Shown one piece after another: positions 46,782-46,988 of a stretch of 46,988 nt of DNA (its first letter is position 1; every line of letters begins with the position of its first letter). Made by a program: the position numbers and the translations under genes. This stretch comes from Olsenella uli. GTDB lineage: Bacteria > Actinomycetota > Coriobacteriia > Coriobacteriales > Atopobiaceae. The notes under the pieces are model-generated. The model ran no database searches and was not told where the DNA came from. It saw only the letters and a list, made by a program, of their open reading frames with translations. The DNA lies in assembly GCF_016900775.1 (NCBI RefSeq), contig NZ_JACJKN010000020.1, positions 1 through 46,988 on the forward strand, written 5' to 3'.

Positions 46782-46979
46782 ATGGCACAGATAAACGGCA
46801 GGACCGCGCCCGAGGCCGACGGCCGGACCGTCGCCGAGCTGCTCGAGCAGATGGGATACGAGCGCGCCCGCGTGGCGTGCGAGCTCAACGGGGAGATCCT
46901 TCCCCGTGCCGAGTTCGACGCCCGCCGGCTGACGGCCGAGGATGCGCTCGAGGTCGTCCGCTTTGTGGGGGGCGGCTGA
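46782..46979 (+). CDS. thiS: Sulfur carrier protein ThiS
   Basis: 65 residues, 9 bases after thiC. A ubiquitin-like fold: T-V-A-E-L-L-E-Q-M-G-Y, then VACELNGEILPRAEF and LEVVRFVGGG. The C-terminal Gly-Gly is thiocarboxylated and donates sulfur for the thiazole ring. It has a short N-terminal extension with an extra Gly/Glu stretch (NGRTAPEADG). Confidence 0.93.
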   Translation: MAQINGRTAPEADGRTVAELLEQMGYERARVACELNGEILPRAEFDARRLTAEDALEVVRFVGGG

Positions 46980-46988
46980 TGGCGGGGG
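46979..46988 (+). CDS. Start of the next thiamine gene (cut by window end)
   Basis: ATG at 46979-46981 overlaps the thiS stop (TGATG). Only M-A-G is visible. By operon custom it could be thiG or thiF; this cannot be decided. Confidence 0.4.

Overview
The window is high-GC, densely coded DNA with strong G/C third-position bias. It most resembles an anaerobic actinobacterium of the class Coriobacteriia (Olsenella/Atopobium-like). This is inferred from the gene set (anaerobic purine, selenium and molybdenum genes), the many GTG/TTG starts and the AAAAGGGGACTGTCCCCTTTT-type inverted repeats; no rRNA or other taxonomic marker is present.

Region 1 (1-12.7 kb) is an accessory, partly decayed island lying between two paralogous ADP-ribosylglycohydrolase genes. 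It holds the 3' end of a YhcG/DUF1016 nuclease gene, a RelB-like/PIN toxin-antitoxin pair, a two-TM protein, an AlbA_2/COG2865 regulator behind phased CGGTAT iterons, an AAA ATPase and a deletion remnant of a second copy, an SDR remnant, a broken DnaQ-type exonuclease joined to a DUF4268 fragment, a PD-(D/E)XK-like protein, an Abi_2 protein with a HEPN motif, a HIRAN protein, a 75-residue two-repeat protein and a metallo-beta-lactamase-fold hydrolase. Base composition falls between about 6.4 and 10.5 kb.

Region 2 (13.2-34.6 kb) starts with a SUKH protein and a membrane protein. It continues with an anaerobic purine/urate-type catabolic operon (dpaL/ygeX, ygeY, ygeW, carbamate kinase, ModE-HTH/MocA fusion, hyuA-type amidohydrolase, RidA) and a selenium-dependent molybdenum hydroxylase maturation set (yqeC, yedF, DUF3343, a class V aminotransferase, a yqeB-xdhC fusion). 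A yjiM/yjiL-like double-cubane reductase and activase pair sits inside this set. A FecCD-type ABC importer and a P-loop NTPase follow. The hydroxylase subunits (XdhABC), SsnA, YgfK and SelD are not in the window, so the pathway is incomplete here. Nearly every gap in the catabolic operon carries its own inverted repeat.

Region 3 (34.7-45 kb) holds membrane proteins, two GntR regulators, and three ABC exporter ATPase/permease sets (36.0-37.6, 40.4-42.9 and 43.1-45.0 kb), plus DUF2200 and DUF1648 proteins. Region 4 (45.3 kb to the end) is a TPP riboswitch, thiC, thiS and the first codons of another gene.

The most unusual signals are: a dispersed 9-mer, GAGAAG(G/A)AC, found about 40 times by eye in both orientations, in genes and gaps; helically phased CGGTAT iterons before the AlbA_2 gene; a REP-like element read in frame inside the dehydratase activase; and a shared GTTTGG-N3-CCARAC palindrome before dpaL and the yjiM-like gene.
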